Assembly (NCBI RefSeq): GCF_029962605.1
Contig: NZ_CP124750.1
Coordinates: 310,001 to 374,000 of the forward strand
Length of the DNA stretch: 64,000 bases
Direction of reading: 5' to 3'
DNA from: Serratia sarumanii
GTDB lineage: Bacteria > Pseudomonadota > Gammaproteobacteria > Enterobacterales > Enterobacteriaceae
A program made the position numbers and the translations under genes. Under the pieces are notes generated by a model that saw only the letters and a program-made list of their open reading frames with translations, did not search any database and was not told where the DNA came from. Shown piece by piece: positions 39,561 to 50,859 of the stretch (positions are counted from its first letter, which is position 1; every line of letters starts with the position of its first letter).

Positions 39561-39800
39561 TGCGCCTCACTTGACTCGATTTTATACCTTTACACGTACG
39601 GCGGCGGTTGGGGCCTTCCCCGGCCGCAGCCTTGAACCCGTCGGGGTATATGTCGCCCAGGGCGACCAAAAAGACTATGATACACGCTATTTTATATTAA
39701 ATAACCGTTGTTAGCCGTCGGCTGCGGCGCGTCGCCACCGGCGGCGCCCGCCGTCTCGTCCGCACAGCGTTTTTCTCTCGGCTTTTAGGCAGGAAACATC

Positions 39801-40346
39801 ATGACAGGAAACGAAAATAACCTGATTTGGATCGATTTGGAGATGACCGGGCTGGATCCCGAGCGTGACCGCATCATCGAGATCGCCACGCTGGTCACCG
39901 ACGCCAACCTGAACATCCTGGCGGAAGGGCCGGTGATCGCCGTGCATCAGTCCGACGAACAGCTGGCGCTGATGGACGAGTGGAACGTGCGCACCCATAC
40001 CGGCAGCGGGCTGGTGGAGCGGGTGAAAGCCAGCCGCCAGGACGATCGCGCCGCCGAGCTGGAAACGATAGCCTTCCTGCAGCAGTGGGTGCCGGCCGGC
40101 AAATCGCCGATCTGCGGCAACAGCGTGGGCCAGGATCGCCGTTTCCTGTTCCGCTATATGCCGGAGCTGGAGGCCTACTTCCATTACCGCTACCTGGACG
40201 TCAGCACGCTGAAGGAGCTGGCGCGCCGCTGGAAGCCGGAAATTCTCGCCGGCTTTAAAAAGCAGGGCACCCATCAGGCGCTGGACGACATTCGTGAATC
40301 GGTGGCCGAACTGGCGTATTACCGCGAACATTTCATCCAGCTCTAA
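39801..40346 (+). CDS. orn: Oligoribonuclease
   Basis: This 181-aa DEDDh exonuclease degrades 2-5-nt RNAs and the linear dinucleotides from c-di-GMP turnover. Catalytic motifs are [15 protein letters not shown] (Exo I), [12 protein letters not shown] (Exo II) and [11 protein letters not shown] with the Exo III His and Asp. The start [10 protein letters not shown] matches the family. It diverges from rsgA and precedes the tRNA-Gly cluster. Confidence 0.97.
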   Translation: MTGNENNLIWIDLEMTGLDPERDRIIEIATLVTDANLNILAEGPVIAVHQSDEQLALMDEWNVRTHTGSGLVERVKASRQDDRAAELETIAFLQQWVPAGKSPICGNSVGQDRRFLFRYMPELEAYFHYRYLDVSTLKELARRWKPEILAGFKKQGTHQALDDIRESVAELAYYREHFIQL

Positions 40347-40456
40347 GGTGCGAGGGCCTCTGCGGGGAAAAAATGCCGGTTTTAGCCGCTTAATTCGCCA
40401 ATCTGGCGCTTTAATCGGCAATCAAACAAAAATCGCGTTTTTTTGCTTTCAGGGGC

Positions 40457-40484
40457 TTGCGGCAAAAAGGATTTCTCGTATAAT
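40457..40484 (+). promoter_or_regulatory. Promoter of the tRNA-Gly operon
   Basis: TTGCGG and a perfect TATAAT are 16 nt apart, followed by a GC-rich discriminator GCGCACCCCG. This is the layout of a growth-rate-controlled stable-RNA promoter. The first tRNA starts 53 nt after the -10 box. Confidence 0.85.
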
Positions 40485-40537
40485 GCGCACCCCGTACCGA
40501 TGAAGAATTTCGTAACGTTCCACCATCGATACGCCGG

Positions 40538-40613
<76 letters not shown>

Positions 40614-40679
40614 AATTCAACAATGTCGCGATGCGGCATGATGAATAAATAAAGCAGTATCAAGCAGTACCTATGCGAC

Positions 40680-40755
40680 GCGGGAATAGCTCAGTTGGTA
40701 GAGCGCAACCTTGCCAAGGTTGAGGTCGCGAGTTCGAGCCTCGTTTCCCGCTCCA
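40680..40755 (+). tRNA. glyX: tRNA-Gly (GCC), copy 2 (variant)
   Basis: This 76-nt gene has the same anticodon, but the anticodon stem is CAACCTTGCCAAGGTTG instead of CGACC/GGTCG. The adjoining variable loop is TGAGG, and one T-stem pair also differs. The changes are compensatory, so the fold is kept. Confidence 0.97.
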
Positions 40756-40809
40756 AAAATTCAAAGGTCACGCCAGTGTTTGGTGGCCGGATGCCAAAAG
40801 CATCTCAAT

Positions 40810-40885
<76 letters not shown>

Positions 40886-40978
40886 ATTTTCTCTTCGTTT
40901 CAAACTCAAATCCAACGCTTTATCCGGCGCGGGTTTTTTTCCCGTTTTACACGCCTGGTAAAAATGTTGTGAACAGAG

Positions 40979-41227
40979 TTATCCACAGCCTCTGCACATA
41001 AACTCGCCTGCCTGAAAAATCAACGTCATACAAATTAAATATTTATCTATTTGATTTATAAGTTTATTTATTTATCCCAAAACGTTATGCCGATCACTTG
41101 CTCTTTTTGTTGCAGTTGAAAGACAACGTGTTTTTATTTTTATGCACAAATCCACAGAGTGAGTATTCCGGCGCTACGTCCGAATGGCGCACGCCGTCAG
41201 GCATCCCTTGGCAAACCTTTTTCCACA
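40979..41227. other. datA-like DnaA-box region
   Basis: The 311-nt gap between the tRNA-Gly cluster and queG contains two perfect DnaA boxes: TTATCCACA at 40979-40987 and TTATGCACA at 41140-41148. The second overlaps a 7/9 copy, AAATCCACA (41148-41156). A third box, TTTTCCACA (8/9, 41219-41227), is inside the queG 3' end. Between them lies a strongly AT-rich stretch (about 41020-41090). E. coli datA, which binds DnaA and stimulates hydrolysis of its ATP, sits at this same place. No IHF site was found with confidence, and no gene is seen in the gap. Confidence 0.65.
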
Positions 41228-42336
41228 GCCCGTATCAGCCGTTTTTTCTGCGCCGTTTGCACCTCGATGCCCTGCGCTTCGCGGCGGGCGAGCTGTTGCG
41301 CCAGCGCCCAGTGGATATGTTCGTCCAGCATGGCGTTTTGGCCCAAACGGGTGCGTAGTGCGAGCACTATGCCGTCCTCGTAGGGCGCATTGCCCAGCGC
41401 CACGGCGATATTGCGCAGCCAGCGCAGGTGGCCGATGCGGCGTATCGCCGAGCCTTCGGTGATGCGCAGGAATTTTTCCTCCGTCCAGTTGAACAGATCG
41501 ATCAGCTGCGGCGCATGCAGCGCGGCGCGCGGGCTGAAATCGTCTTCGTCGGTAAGCTGCGAAAAGCGGTTCCACGGGCAGATCAGCTGGCAGTCGTCGC
41601 AGCCGTAGATGCGGTTGCCGAGCAGCGGGCGGAACTCCTCCGGGATCGCGCCTTCCAGCTCGATGGTCAGGTAGGAGATGCAGCGCCGGGCGTCTACGGT
41701 ATAGGGAGCGACGATGGCGCCGGTCGGGCAGGTGGTGATGCAGGCGACGCAGCGGCCGCACTGCTCTTCCTGCGGCTGGTCTACCGGCAGCGGCAGATCG
41801 ATCAGCAATTCGCCGAGGAAAAACCACGACCCGGCTTCACGGTTGAGAATTAGTGAGTGTTTACCAACCCAGCCGATGCCCGCCTTGGCGGCCAGTGCGC
41901 GTTCCATCACCGGCGCAGAATCGACAAAGGGGCGGAAATTCAACTCGCCGCAGTAGGCCTGGATCTGATCGCCCAACTTTTTCAGGCGCTGGCGCAACAG
42001 CTTGTGATAGTCGCGCCCCAGCGCATAGCGGCTGACGTAGCCCAGCTGCGGATTTTGCAAGGTGCTGGCAAATGCCGCCTTGGCCGGCAGGTAGTTCATG
42101 CGTACGCTGATCACTCGCAGCGTGCCCGGCAACAGTTCGTGAGGGCGTGCGCGCAGCATGCCGTGGCGCGCCATCCATTCCATTTCGCCGTGGTACTGTT
42201 TGTCGAGCCAGGCCTGCAGCTTCGGCTCTTCAAGGCTCAAATCGGTATCGCAGATGCCAACCTGCTGGAATCCTAGCGATTGCCCCCATTGCTTGATATG
42301 TTGGGCGAGTTGATGGAGATCGAGGGGGTGCGTCAT
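41197..42336 (-). CDS. queG: Epoxyqueuosine reductase QueG
   Basis: This 379-aa cobalamin- and Fe-S-dependent enzyme performs the last step of queuosine synthesis in tRNA. Two [4Fe-4S] motifs are clear: CGRCVACITTCPTGAI and CDDCQLICPWNRF. The N-terminal half has the cobalamin-binding segment (ALGRDYHKLLRQRLKKL). A C-terminal HEAT-like repeat region includes HLRWLRNIAVALGNAPYE. Its start codon overlaps that of nnr on the opposite strand. Confidence 0.96.
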   Translation of the reverse strand: MTHPLDLHQLAQHIKQWGQSLGFQQVGICDTDLSLEEPKLQAWLDKQYHGEMEWMARHGMLRARPHELLPGTLRVISVRMNYLPAKAAFASTLQNPQLGYVSRYALGRDYHKLLRQRLKKLGDQIQAYCGELNFRPFVDSAPVMERALAAKAGIGWVGKHSLILNREAGSWFFLGELLIDLPLPVDQPQEEQCGRCVACITTCPTGAIVAPYTVDARRCISYLTIELEGAIPEEFRPLLGNRIYGCDDCQLICPWNRFSQLTDEDDFSPRAALHAPQLIDLFNWTEEKFLRITEGSAIRRIGHLRWLRNIAVALGNAPYEDGIVLALRTRLGQNAMLDEHIHWALAQQLARREAQGIEVQTAQKKRLIRAVEKGLPRDA

Positions 42337-43849
42337 GACGGGCCACAGTGAAAAAGCATACGCTGACAGTTTACCACACTCTGTCTGGCCTGCGGATTGG
42401 ATCCGTCGCTCGGAACCCGCAGCGGCGGCCTCGCTCGGTATTTCTCTTTACGATTTGATGCAGCGCGCCGGTCAGGCGGCCTACGCGCTGGCGCGCAACG
42501 CGTATCCCTCCCGCGACCACTGGCTGGTGCTGTGCGGCCACGGCAACAACGGCGGCGACGGCTATGTGGTGGCGCGCCTGGCGAAGGCGGCGGGCGTGCA
42601 GGTGACGCTGATCGCCTGCGACGGCGCACGGCCTTTGCCACCGGAAGCCGCAGCGGCCCGCGAGGCCTGGCAAGCCGCAGGCGGCGACATTCTGCCGGCG
42701 AGCAGCCGCTGGCCGGCGTCTGTTTCTCTCATCATCGACGGCCTGTTAGGTACCGGCCTGGGCAGCGCGCCGCGTGCGCCCTACGACGCGCTGATCGAGG
42801 CCGCCAACCGCCATTCGGCACCGGTGGTGGCGCTCGATATTCCGTCCGGCCTGCTGGCGGAGAGCGGCGCGGCGCCGGGCGCGGTCGTGCGTGCCGCGCA
42901 CACCGTCACGTTCATCGGCCTCAAACCGGGGTTGCTGACCGGCCAGGCGCGCGACTGGGTCGGGCAACTTCATCAGAATGCGCTAGGCTTATCGGGTTGG
43001 TTGGCGAAGCAACCGGAGCAGATTCAGCGGCTTACCGCCGAGGTGTTGCCGCGTTGGCTGCATCCGCGCCGTCCCTGCGCCCATAAGGGCGAGCATGGCC
43101 GCCTGCTGTTGGTGGGCGGCGATCGCGGGTTCGGCGGCGCCATTCGCATGGCGGCGGAAGCGGCGCTGCGCAGTGGGGTTGGGTTGGTGCGAGTGCTTAC
43201 TCACATGGAGCATGTCGCGCCGCTGTTGGCGGCCCGGCCTGAGCTGATGGCGCAGGCGCTGGACGAGGCGACGCTGCGGCAGGCGATGCAATGGGCGGAT
43301 GTGCTGGTGATTGGCCCGGGGCTGGGCCAGGCTGAGTGGGGCAAAAACGCTTTGAACGTGCTGCAAACCAGCGATAAACCGGCCTTGTGGGACGCCGATG
43401 CGCTGAACTTGCTGGCATTAAATCCCGAGAAACGGCAGAATCGCGTGATGACTCCGCATCCTGGAGAGGCTGCTCGGCTGTTGAGCTGCAGCACTGCCGA
43501 CATCGAGAGTGATCGCTTACTTGCCGTGCGCAAGCTGACGGCGCGTTACGGTGGCGTGGCGGTGCTGAAAGGCGCCGGTACGCTGATCGCCGATGAGCAG
43601 GGGCAGATGGCGATCGCCGACGTCGGCAACGCTGGCATGGCCTCCGGCGGCATGGGCGATGTGCTGTCGGGCATCATCGGCGGTTTGCTGGCGCAAAAGC
43701 TCTCGCTGTATGATGCCGCCTGTGCGGGCTGCGTCGTACACGGCGCGGCCGGCGATCGCGTAGCGGAAAGACAAGGAACAAGAGGCATGTTGGCGACCGA
43801 TTTACTGCCGGACATCCTTCATTTCGTTAACCCTGAGTGGGCAAAATAG
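42335..43849 (+). CDS. nnr: Bifunctional NAD(P)HX epimerase/dehydratase (YjeF)
   Basis: This 504-aa metabolite-repair enzyme restores hydrated NADH and NADPH. The N-terminal YjeF_N epimerase domain has [16 protein letters not shown] and [14 protein letters not shown]. The C-terminal ribokinase-like dehydratase domain has [28 protein letters not shown] and the late signature [20 protein letters not shown]. The ATG at 42335 shares bases with the divergent queG start (CATG). It heads a plus-strand series nnr-tsaE-amiB-mutL. Confidence 0.95.
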   Translation: MTGHSEKAYADSLPHSVWPADWIRRSEPAAAASLGISLYDLMQRAGQAAYALARNAYPSRDHWLVLCGHGNNGGDGYVVARLAKAAGVQVTLIACDGARPLPPEAAAAREAWQAAGGDILPASSRWPASVSLIIDGLLGTGLGSAPRAPYDALIEAANRHSAPVVALDIPSGLLAESGAAPGAVVRAAHTVTFIGLKPGLLTGQARDWVGQLHQNALGLSGWLAKQPEQIQRLTAEVLPRWLHPRRPCAHKGEHGRLLLVGGDRGFGGAIRMAAEAALRSGVGLVRVLTHMEHVAPLLAARPELMAQALDEATLRQAMQWADVLVIGPGLGQAEWGKNALNVLQTSDKPALWDADALNLLALNPEKRQNRVMTPHPGEAARLLSCSTADIESDRLLAVRKLTARYGGVAVLKGAGTLIADEQGQMAIADVGNAGMASGGMGDVLSGIIGGLLAQKLSLYDAACAGCVVHGAAGDRVAERQGTRGMLATDLLPDILHFVNPEWAK

Positions 43850-43859
43850 ACTTTATCGA

Positions 43860-44330
43860 ATGAAAGAACTCGTTTTACCTCTGCCGGACGAGGCAGCGAC
43901 TGTCGCTTTGGGCACCACTTTGGCCCAGGCCTGCGATCGCGCCAGCGTCATCTATCTCTACGGCGACCTGGGCGCCGGTAAAACCACCTTCAGCCGTGGT
44001 TTCCTACAGGCGTTAGGGCATCAGGGCAACGTCAAAAGCCCGACCTACACGCTGGTGGAACCCTATGCCTTGCAGCCGCTGGCGGTGTATCACTTCGATC
44101 TGTATCGCCTGGCCGATCCGGAAGAGCTTGAATTCATGGGCATTCGCGATTACTTCGCGCAAGACGCCATCTGCCTGGTCGAATGGCCGCAGCAGGGCAC
44201 CGGCGTGCTGCCGGAGCCGGATCTGGCGCTGCATCTTAGCTATCAGGGCGAGGGGCGAGAGGCGAAGATCGAGGCGATTTCCGCATACGGCAGCCAGCTG
44301 TTAGACCGCATTCATGGATCACAGGGATGA
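43860..44330 (+). CDS. tsaE: tRNA t6A biosynthesis ATPase TsaE
   Basis: This 156-aa P-loop ATPase works with TsaB and TsaD to make N6-threonylcarbamoyladenosine at A37 of ANN-decoding tRNAs. Walker A is [14 protein letters not shown] at about 40. Family blocks are [29 protein letters not shown] and CLVEWPQQG. It starts 10 nt after nnr and ends just before amiB. Confidence 0.95.
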   Translation: MKELVLPLPDEAATVALGTTLAQACDRASVIYLYGDLGAGKTTFSRGFLQALGHQGNVKSPTYTLVEPYALQPLAVYHFDLYRLADPEELEFMGIRDYFAQDAICLVEWPQQGTGVLPEPDLALHLSYQGEGREAKIEAISAYGSQLLDRIHGSQG

Positions 44331-44337
44331 TGCTGCA

Positions 44338-46149
44338 ATGACGCACGTGTTGAAAAAATTTGCGGTCATCATGCTGATCGCCGTGCTGGGGCCGCTCGGC
44401 GCGCTGAACGCGCTGGCGGCGTCCTCGCTGTCCGATATCAAAGTGTCCAACGCCCAACGCGAAGCGACGGTGTCGGTGAGCTTCAATGGCCCGCCGGACT
44501 ATGCGTTTTTCCCGCTGCACGGCCCGGAACGCGTGGTGCTGGACGTTAACCAGAAGGGCAAGGTCGGCGGTCTTCCGCTCAATTTCAGCGGGCAAAACCT
44601 GGTGAAAAGCATTCGTTCCAGCGCGCCGAAAGACGCGCAGAGCGTGCGCCTGGTGTTTGATCTGACCCAGCGCGCCAAAACCCGCGTCGCCACCCGCCAG
44701 AACGGCGGCGTGCATACCGTGGTGTTCACCATTACGGCCGAAGGCGGCGCCAATACCGTGGTGCGTAAAGCGCCGGTGCAAACGCCTGCGCCGGTTGCGG
44801 TCAATCCACCGCCGCGTCAGGCGCCGGTCACGGTCAGCCAGCCACCGCGCCAGGCGCCGGAGCCGCCGCTGCGCAAAGCGCCGACAGGATCGAATCCCTT
44901 TACCAATAAACAGACCGTGGTCGCAGGCACCGCCACAGAGGTCACGCCGCGCAGCAGCCGCGTTTCCGCCGGTTCCGGCGATCGGGTGGTGGTAGCGATC
45001 GACGCCGGCCACGGCGGCCAGGATCCGGGCGCCATTGGCCCGAGCGGGCTGAAAGAAAAGAATGTCACCATCGCCATCGCGCGCCGCCTGCAGGCGATGC
45101 TGGACGCCGATCCGCAGTTCAAACCGGTGCTGACCCGTACCGGCGACTATTTCATCTCGGTGATGGGGCGCTCCGATGTGGCGCGTAAACAGGGCGCCAA
45201 CGTGCTGGTCTCCATCCACGCCGACGCCGCACCAAACCGCAGCGCCAGCGGGGCCTCCGTCTGGGTGCTGTCCAACCGCCGCGCCAACAGCGAAATGGCC
45301 GGCTGGCTCGAACAGCATGAGAAACAGTCCGAGCTGCTCGGCGGCGCCGGCGATCTGCTGGCCAACAGCCAGGCTGATCCTTACCTGAGCCAGGCAGTGC
45401 TGGATCTGCAGTTCGGCCATTCACAGCGCGTGGGATACGACGTGGCGGTGAAAGTGCTGCAGCAGTTGCAGAGTGTCGGATCGTTGCATAAACGCCGGCC
45501 GGAACACGCCAGCCTGGGCGTGCTGCGTTCGCCGGATATTCCCTCGCTGCTGGTGGAAACCGGATTTATCAGCAATAGCACGGAGGAGCGGCTGCTGGGC
45601 AGTAGCGCGTATCAGGAGAAGATTGCCAGAGCCATTCATAACGGCCTGCGCAGCTACTTCCTGGCGCATCCGCTGCAAGCCGACCCAAAGGTGGAAAACC
45701 GACCGCTGGACGTCGCAGCGGCGGTTAACACCTCAACACCAGACGTGCGCCAGCCTGAGCCTATCGTCAGCTCGGCCGGCGCGAGCCGCAGCGTAAGCGG
45801 CAAGACCCGGATCCACGTGGTGAAGCGGGCGGAAACGCTGTCCGGCATCGCCGACAGCTACGGCACCACCATGGCGGCGTTGCGGGATCTGAACAAACTG
45901 AAAAAAGACGGCGTGTGGGTCGGGCAACGCCTGAAGGTGCCAGCGGGGAAAGCCGCCGCCGTCACCACCACCGTCGCCAAGGCGAAAACGCCGGCGAAGA
46001 AAACGTCTAAACATAAAGTGGCCCGCGGGGATACGCTCTCCTCCATCGCTTCTCGCTACGGGGTCAGCGTCGGCGATCTGAAACGGGTCAATAATCTGAA
46101 GTCGGACGTCGCGCCGCTGGATCGGACGCTGACCATTCCGCAGGCCTAG
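44338..46149 (+). CDS. amiB: N-acetylmuramoyl-L-alanine amidase AmiB
   Basis: This 603-aa periplasmic amidase splits septal peptidoglycan during cell separation. A signal peptide ends near residue 28 and is followed by an AMIN domain (about 30-130) and a Pro-rich linker. The Amidase_3 zinc domain starts [18 protein letters not shown] (about 218), with a later [15 protein letters not shown] and the active-site block [15 protein letters not shown]. Two LysM modules end the protein ([18 protein letters not shown] and [17 protein letters not shown]). ATG 44338 is preferred, with AGGGA upstream. Confidence 0.95.
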   Translation: MTHVLKKFAVIMLIAVLGPLGALNALAASSLSDIKVSNAQREATVSVSFNGPPDYAFFPLHGPERVVLDVNQKGKVGGLPLNFSGQNLVKSIRSSAPKDAQSVRLVFDLTQRAKTRVATRQNGGVHTVVFTITAEGGANTVVRKAPVQTPAPVAVNPPPRQAPVTVSQPPRQAPEPPLRKAPTGSNPFTNKQTVVAGTATEVTPRSSRVSAGSGDRVVVAIDAGHGGQDPGAIGPSGLKEKNVTIAIARRLQAMLDADPQFKPVLTRTGDYFISVMGRSDVARKQGANVLVSIHADAAPNRSASGASVWVLSNRRANSEMAGWLEQHEKQSELLGGAGDLLANSQADPYLSQAVLDLQFGHSQRVGYDVAVKVLQQLQSVGSLHKRRPEHASLGVLRSPDIPSLLVETGFISNSTEERLLGSSAYQEKIARAIHNGLRSYFLAHPLQADPKVENRPLDVAAAVNTSTPDVRQPEPIVSSAGASRSVSGKTRIHVVKRAETLSGIADSYGTTMAALRDLNKLKKDGVWVGQRLKVPAGKAAAVTTTVAKAKTPAKKTSKHKVARGDTLSSIASRYGVSVGDLKRVNNLKSDVAPLDRTLTIPQA

Positions 46150-46171
46150 CGCCATCGCTACAGGAGCCAGC

Positions 46172-48055
46172 ATGCCTATCCAGGTGTTACCGCCGCAGCT
46201 TGCCAACCAGATTGCCGCCGGAGAGGTGGTTGAACGCCCCGCGTCGGTCGTCAAGGAGCTGGTGGAAAACAGCCTGGACGCCGGCGCAACGCGCATCGAT
46301 ATCGATATTGAACGCGGCGGTGCCAAGCTGATCCGCATTCGCGACAACGGCTGCGGCATCGGCAAGGACGATCTGGCGCTGGCGCTGGCACGGCACGCCA
46401 CCAGTAAAATCAGCACGCTCGACGATCTGGAGGCTATCGTCAGCCTCGGTTTCCGCGGCGAAGCGCTGGCCAGTATCAGCTCGGTTTCCCGTTTGACCCT
46501 GACGTCGCGCACCGCCGAGCAAAGCGAGGCGTGGCAAGCCTATGCCGAAGGGCGCGAGCAGGCGGTGACCCTCAAACCCGCCGCGCACCCGGTCGGGAGC
46601 ACGCTGGAAGTGCTGGATCTGTTTTACAATACGCCGGCGCGCCGCAAGTTCATGCGCACCGAAAAAACCGAATTCGGCCATATCGATGAAGTGGTGCGGC
46701 GCATTGCGCTGGCGCGTTTCGATGTGGCGATCAACCTCAGCCACAACGGCAAACCGATCCGCCAATACCGGGCGGCGAAAGAAGAGAGCCAGCACGAACG
46801 CCGTTTGGGCAGCATCTGCGGCCCGGCGTTTTTGCAGCATGCGCTGAACATCGACTGGCAGCACGGCGATCTGAGCATACGCGGTTGGGTGGCGGATCCG
46901 GCCGGGGCGCGCCAGCTGGGTGAAATGCAGTATTGCTACGTCAACTGCCGCATGATGCGCGATCGCTTGATCAATCACGCTATTCGTCAGGCCTATCAGG
47001 ATCAGCTGAAGGACGATCAGCAGCCCGCTTACGTGCTGTATCTGGAGGTCGATCCGCATCAGGTGGACGTCAATGTTCATCCCGCCAAGCACGAAGTGCG
47101 TTTCCATCAGGCGCGGCTGGTGCACGATTTTATCTACCAGGCGGTAACCACCGTGCTGCAGCAGGCCGGTCAGACGCCGCCGCTGCCGCTGGCGGAAACG
47201 CCTGACGAAGCGCCCGCGCCGGTCTGGCAGCCGGAGAACCGCATCGCCGCCGGCGGCAACCATTTTTCTCAGCCTGCGCCGCGCCGTGAAACGCCGCCAC
47301 CGGCCGGCACCGCCCGCGAGCGGGCGCCGCAGCCGGGTTGGCAAACGGCGGGCGGTTACCAGAAACGCGAAGGCGAGCTGTACGGTAAACTGATGCAGCC
47401 CGCCGCCGAGCCGCAGGCCGATGCCGCGCCGGAAGTTTCGAGCAAGCCGCCGCTGTTCCCGCCGGCGAAAGCCGCAGCGGAAACGCCGTTGGCGGGCGGC
47501 CAACACAGTTTTGGCCGGGTGTTGATGATCCATCCGCCGTGCTACGCGCTGATTGAGCAGCGCCAGCAGCCGGCGTTGCTCAATCTGGCGGTAGCCGAAC
47601 GCTGGCTGCGCCAGGCGCAGCTCAACCCGCCGGCGGAAGGGCTGCGGCCGCAGCCGCTGCTGATCCCGATTAAGCTGACGTTGGAGAAGCGCGAAGCGGC
47701 GGCCATTGCGCGGCATCAGGCGCTGCTCGTGGCGATGGGGCTGGATCTGCAGACGGATCACGGCCGTGTGACGCTGCGCGCAGTGCCTTTACCATTACGC
47801 CAACAAAATTTACAAAAACTGATACCCGAACTGTTAGGCTATCTGGCCGAACATCAGGAGATGTCGCCCGCGGTGCTGGCCACCTGGCTCGCTCGCCGTC
47901 TTGGCAGCGAACATGAACAGTGGAACACCTCGCAAGCGATACAATTGTTGACCGACGTTGAACGACTTTGCCCGCAGCTGGTCAAATCGCCACCGAGCGG
48001 ACTTTTACAACCCGTTGATTTACAGGCCGCACTGGCGGCCCTCAAGCATGACTGA
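46172..48055 (+). CDS. mutL: DNA mismatch repair protein MutL
   Basis: This 627-aa GHKL ATPase couples MutS mismatch recognition to MutH and UvrD. The N-terminal motifs are [31 protein letters not shown] and the MutL signature [11 protein letters not shown]. The chain then passes through a Pro/Ala-rich linker (about 335-440) to a C-terminal dimerisation domain. No DQHAxxExxxxE endonuclease motif is seen, as expected where MutH cuts. The 3' end overlaps miaA by 8 nt. Confidence 0.97.
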   Translation: MPIQVLPPQLANQIAAGEVVERPASVVKELVENSLDAGATRIDIDIERGGAKLIRIRDNGCGIGKDDLALALARHATSKISTLDDLEAIVSLGFRGEALASISSVSRLTLTSRTAEQSEAWQAYAEGREQAVTLKPAAHPVGSTLEVLDLFYNTPARRKFMRTEKTEFGHIDEVVRRIALARFDVAINLSHNGKPIRQYRAAKEESQHERRLGSICGPAFLQHALNIDWQHGDLSIRGWVADPAGARQLGEMQYCYVNCRMMRDRLINHAIRQAYQDQLKDDQQPAYVLYLEVDPHQVDVNVHPAKHEVRFHQARLVHDFIYQAVTTVLQQAGQTPPLPLAETPDEAPAPVWQPENRIAAGGNHFSQPAPRRETPPPAGTARERAPQPGWQTAGGYQKREGELYGKLMQPAAEPQADAAPEVSSKPPLFPPAKAAAETPLAGGQHSFGRVLMIHPPCYALIEQRQQPALLNLAVAERWLRQAQLNPPAEGLRPQPLLIPIKLTLEKREAAAIARHQALLVAMGLDLQTDHGRVTLRAVPLPLRQQNLQKLIPELLGYLAEHQEMSPAVLATWLARRLGSEHEQWNTSQAIQLLTDVERLCPQLVKSPPSGLLQPVDLQAALAALKHD

Positions 48056-48989
48056 CACTGAAATGACACCACGTCCCCCGGCTATTTTCATCATGGGGCC
48101 GACCGCCTCGGGCAAGACCGCGCTGGCGATCGCGCTGCGCGAACGCCTGCCGGTGGAACTGATCAGCGTCGATTCCGCGCTGATTTACCGCGGCATGGAT
48201 ATCGGCACCGCCAAGCCGAGCGCCGAAGAATTGGCGCAGGCGCCGCATCGGCTGATCGATATCCGCGATCCCGCCGAAGCCTACTCGGCCGCGGAGTTTC
48301 GCGCCGACGCGCTGAAGGAGATGGCCGACATCACCGCCGCCGGGCGCATTCCGCTGCTGGTCGGCGGCACCATGTTGTATTTCAAGGCGTTGCTGGAAGG
48401 ATTGTCGCCGCTGCCGTCCGCCGATCCCGCGGTGCGCGAGCGCATCGAACGGCAAGCGGCGGAGCAGGGCTGGGAGGCGTTGCATCGGCAGTTGCAGGCG
48501 ATCGATCCGGTCGCGGCATTGAGAATTCATCCGAATGATCCGCAGAGACTGTCCAGAGCACTGGAAGTTTTTTTTATTTCGGGTAAAACTTTAACGGAAC
48601 TGACTAAAATTTCGGGTGAATCGTTGCCGTATCAAGTTCACCAATTTGCGATAGCGCCGACCAGCCGTGAGTTGATCCATCAACGCATCGAGCTGCGGTA
48701 CCATCAAATGTTGGCGGCGGGTTTTGAGACGGAAGCGCGTGCACTTTTCGCACGGGGTGATTTGCATACGGACTTGCCCTCCATTCGCTGTGTCGGTTAC
48801 CGCCAGATGTGGTCATACTTGTCTGGTGAAATTAGTTACGATGAGATGGTTTATCGTGGTATTTGCGCAACACGTCAGTTGGCTAAACGCCAGATGACCT
48901 GGTTACGGGGTTGGGAGTCGGTCCATTGGTTGGACAGTGAAAAGCCGGGAGAGGCTTTGGACTCGGTGACACAGGTTGTTAGTGCATAG
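48048..48989 (+). CDS. miaA: tRNA dimethylallyltransferase MiaA
   Basis: This 313-aa enzyme adds the dimethylallyl group to A37 of tRNAs reading UNN codons. The P-loop is [19 protein letters not shown] near the start, then [34 protein letters not shown] and the tail [16 protein letters not shown] 48048 lies inside the mutL 3' end, so the two are coupled. In E. coli the miaA gene also carries hfq promoters. Confidence 0.97.
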   Translation: MTDTEMTPRPPAIFIMGPTASGKTALAIALRERLPVELISVDSALIYRGMDIGTAKPSAEELAQAPHRLIDIRDPAEAYSAAEFRADALKEMADITAAGRIPLLVGGTMLYFKALLEGLSPLPSADPAVRERIERQAAEQGWEALHRQLQAIDPVAALRIHPNDPQRLSRALEVFFISGKTLTELTKISGESLPYQVHQFAIAPTSRELIHQRIELRYHQMLAAGFETEARALFARGDLHTDLPSIRCVGYRQMWSYLSGEISYDEMVYRGICATRQLAKRQMTWLRGWESVHWLDSEKPGEALDSVTQVVSA

Positions 48990-49091
48990 GTTGGGTGATT
49001 GTGTACAATTGCTGAGTATTCAGCGCGCAAATTTTTTACGTCGTTTATTTTAGAGCCGACAGGTTCTTAGTTACAAACAACAAGCAAATAA

Positions 49092-49412
<321 letters not shown>

Positions 49413-49510
49413 AGCGCGTTGCAAGTCAACCATGACGGGGAGCATAAGCAGCCGCGGGCTGTTTATGTCCCCCAAACTCACGGTGAGTGTCCGTTTGAGA
49501 GGTTGCACGC

Positions 49511-50791
49511 TTGTTTGACCGTTATGAAGCCGGTGAGCAGGCCGTACTGGTTCATATCTATTTCTCGCAAGACAAAGATACGGAAGACCTCAACGAGTTC
49601 GAATCGTTGGTTTCCTCAGCCGGTGTCGAAGCTTTGCAAGTGGTGACCGGTAGCCGCAAAGCCCCGCATCCGAAGTACTTTGTCGGCGAAGGAAAGGCCG
49701 AAGAAATTGCAGATGCGGTGAAAGCCAGCGGCGCGTCTGTTGTCCTGTTTGATCATTCCCTTTCCCCGGCGCAGGAAAGAAACCTCGAGCGCCTGTGCGA
49801 ATGCCGGGTGATCGATCGCACCGGGCTGATTTTAGACATCTTCGCCCAGCGTGCCCGCACCCATGAAGGTAAGCTGCAGGTGGAGCTGGCGCAGTTGCGT
49901 CACATCGCCACGCGTCTGGTACGCGGCTGGACGCACCTGGAGCGGCAAAAAGGGGGGATTGGCCTGCGCGGACCGGGGGAAACTCAGCTTGAGACCGACC
50001 GTCGCCTGTTGCGTGATCGCATCAGCTTGATTCTGCGCCGCCTGGAGCGGGTAGAAAAGCAGCGTGAACAAGGCCGACGCGCGCGGACCCGCGCCGATGT
50101 GCCGACCGTATCGCTGGTGGGCTACACCAACGCCGGCAAATCCACCCTGTTTAACCGAATAACGTCTGCCGAGGTGTATGCGGCGGACCAGCTATTTGCC
50201 ACCCTGGATCCTACGTTGCGGCGCATTGACGTGCCGGACGTGGGGGATACCGTGTTGGCGGATACCGTAGGCTTTATCCGGCACCTGCCGCACGATCTGG
50301 TGGCCGCCTTCAAGGCGACGCTGCAGGAAACGCGCCAGGCATCTCTGCTGCTGCACGTCATCGATGCCGCAGATCCGCGCGTCGATGAGAACATCGTAGC
50401 GGTGAACACCGTGCTGGCGGAGATAGACTCGGATGAAATCCCTACACTGTTAGTGATGAACAAAATAGATATGCTGGACGATTTTGTGCCGCGTATCGAC
50501 CGCAACGACGAAAACCTGCCGATCCGGGTGTGGCTGTCCGCCGCCAGCGGAGAGGGTATTCCGTTGCTGTATCAGGCGTTGACGGAGCGCTTATCGGGGG
50601 AGATCGCGCATTACGAATTGCGCTTACCGCCACGGGCAGGCCGTCTTCGCAGCCGTTTTTACCAGCTTCAGGCGATTGAAAAAGAGTGGAACGAGGAGGA
50701 CGGCAGCATTGGCGTGGTGGTGCGAATGCCGATCGTCGAATGGCGTCGTCTCTGCAAGCAAGAACAGGACCTGATTGACTTTATCGTATGA
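49511..50791 (+). CDS. hflX: Ribosome-associated GTPase HflX
   Basis: This 426-aa GTPase splits stalled ribosomes, including after heat shock. The N-terminal HflX domain has [17 protein letters not shown] and the Gly-rich block [18 protein letters not shown]. The G domain has the P-loop [12 protein letters not shown], the G3 motif [10 protein letters not shown] and G4 NKIDML. It starts with TTG at 49511 ([16 protein letters not shown]), because no in-frame ATG fits and the sequence aligns with the E. coli N-terminus. It lies 98 nt after hfq. Confidence 0.96.
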   Translation: MFDRYEAGEQAVLVHIYFSQDKDTEDLNEFESLVSSAGVEALQVVTGSRKAPHPKYFVGEGKAEEIADAVKASGASVVLFDHSLSPAQERNLERLCECRVIDRTGLILDIFAQRARTHEGKLQVELAQLRHIATRLVRGWTHLERQKGGIGLRGPGETQLETDRRLLRDRISLILRRLERVEKQREQGRRARTRADVPTVSLVGYTNAGKSTLFNRITSAEVYAADQLFATLDPTLRRIDVPDVGDTVLADTVGFIRHLPHDLVAAFKATLQETRQASLLLHVIDAADPRVDENIVAVNTVLAEIDSDEIPTLLVMNKIDMLDDFVPRIDRNDENLPIRVWLSAASGEGIPLLYQALTERLSGEIAHYELRLPPRAGRLRSRFYQLQAIEKEWNEEDGSIGVVVRMPIVEWRRLCKQEQDLIDFIV

Positions 50792-50859
50792 TCATATCCT
50801 GTTACATTTATGCTTCGCGAAAGCCTGAAGTACCCAATCACAGAATATGGAGCTAAAAC

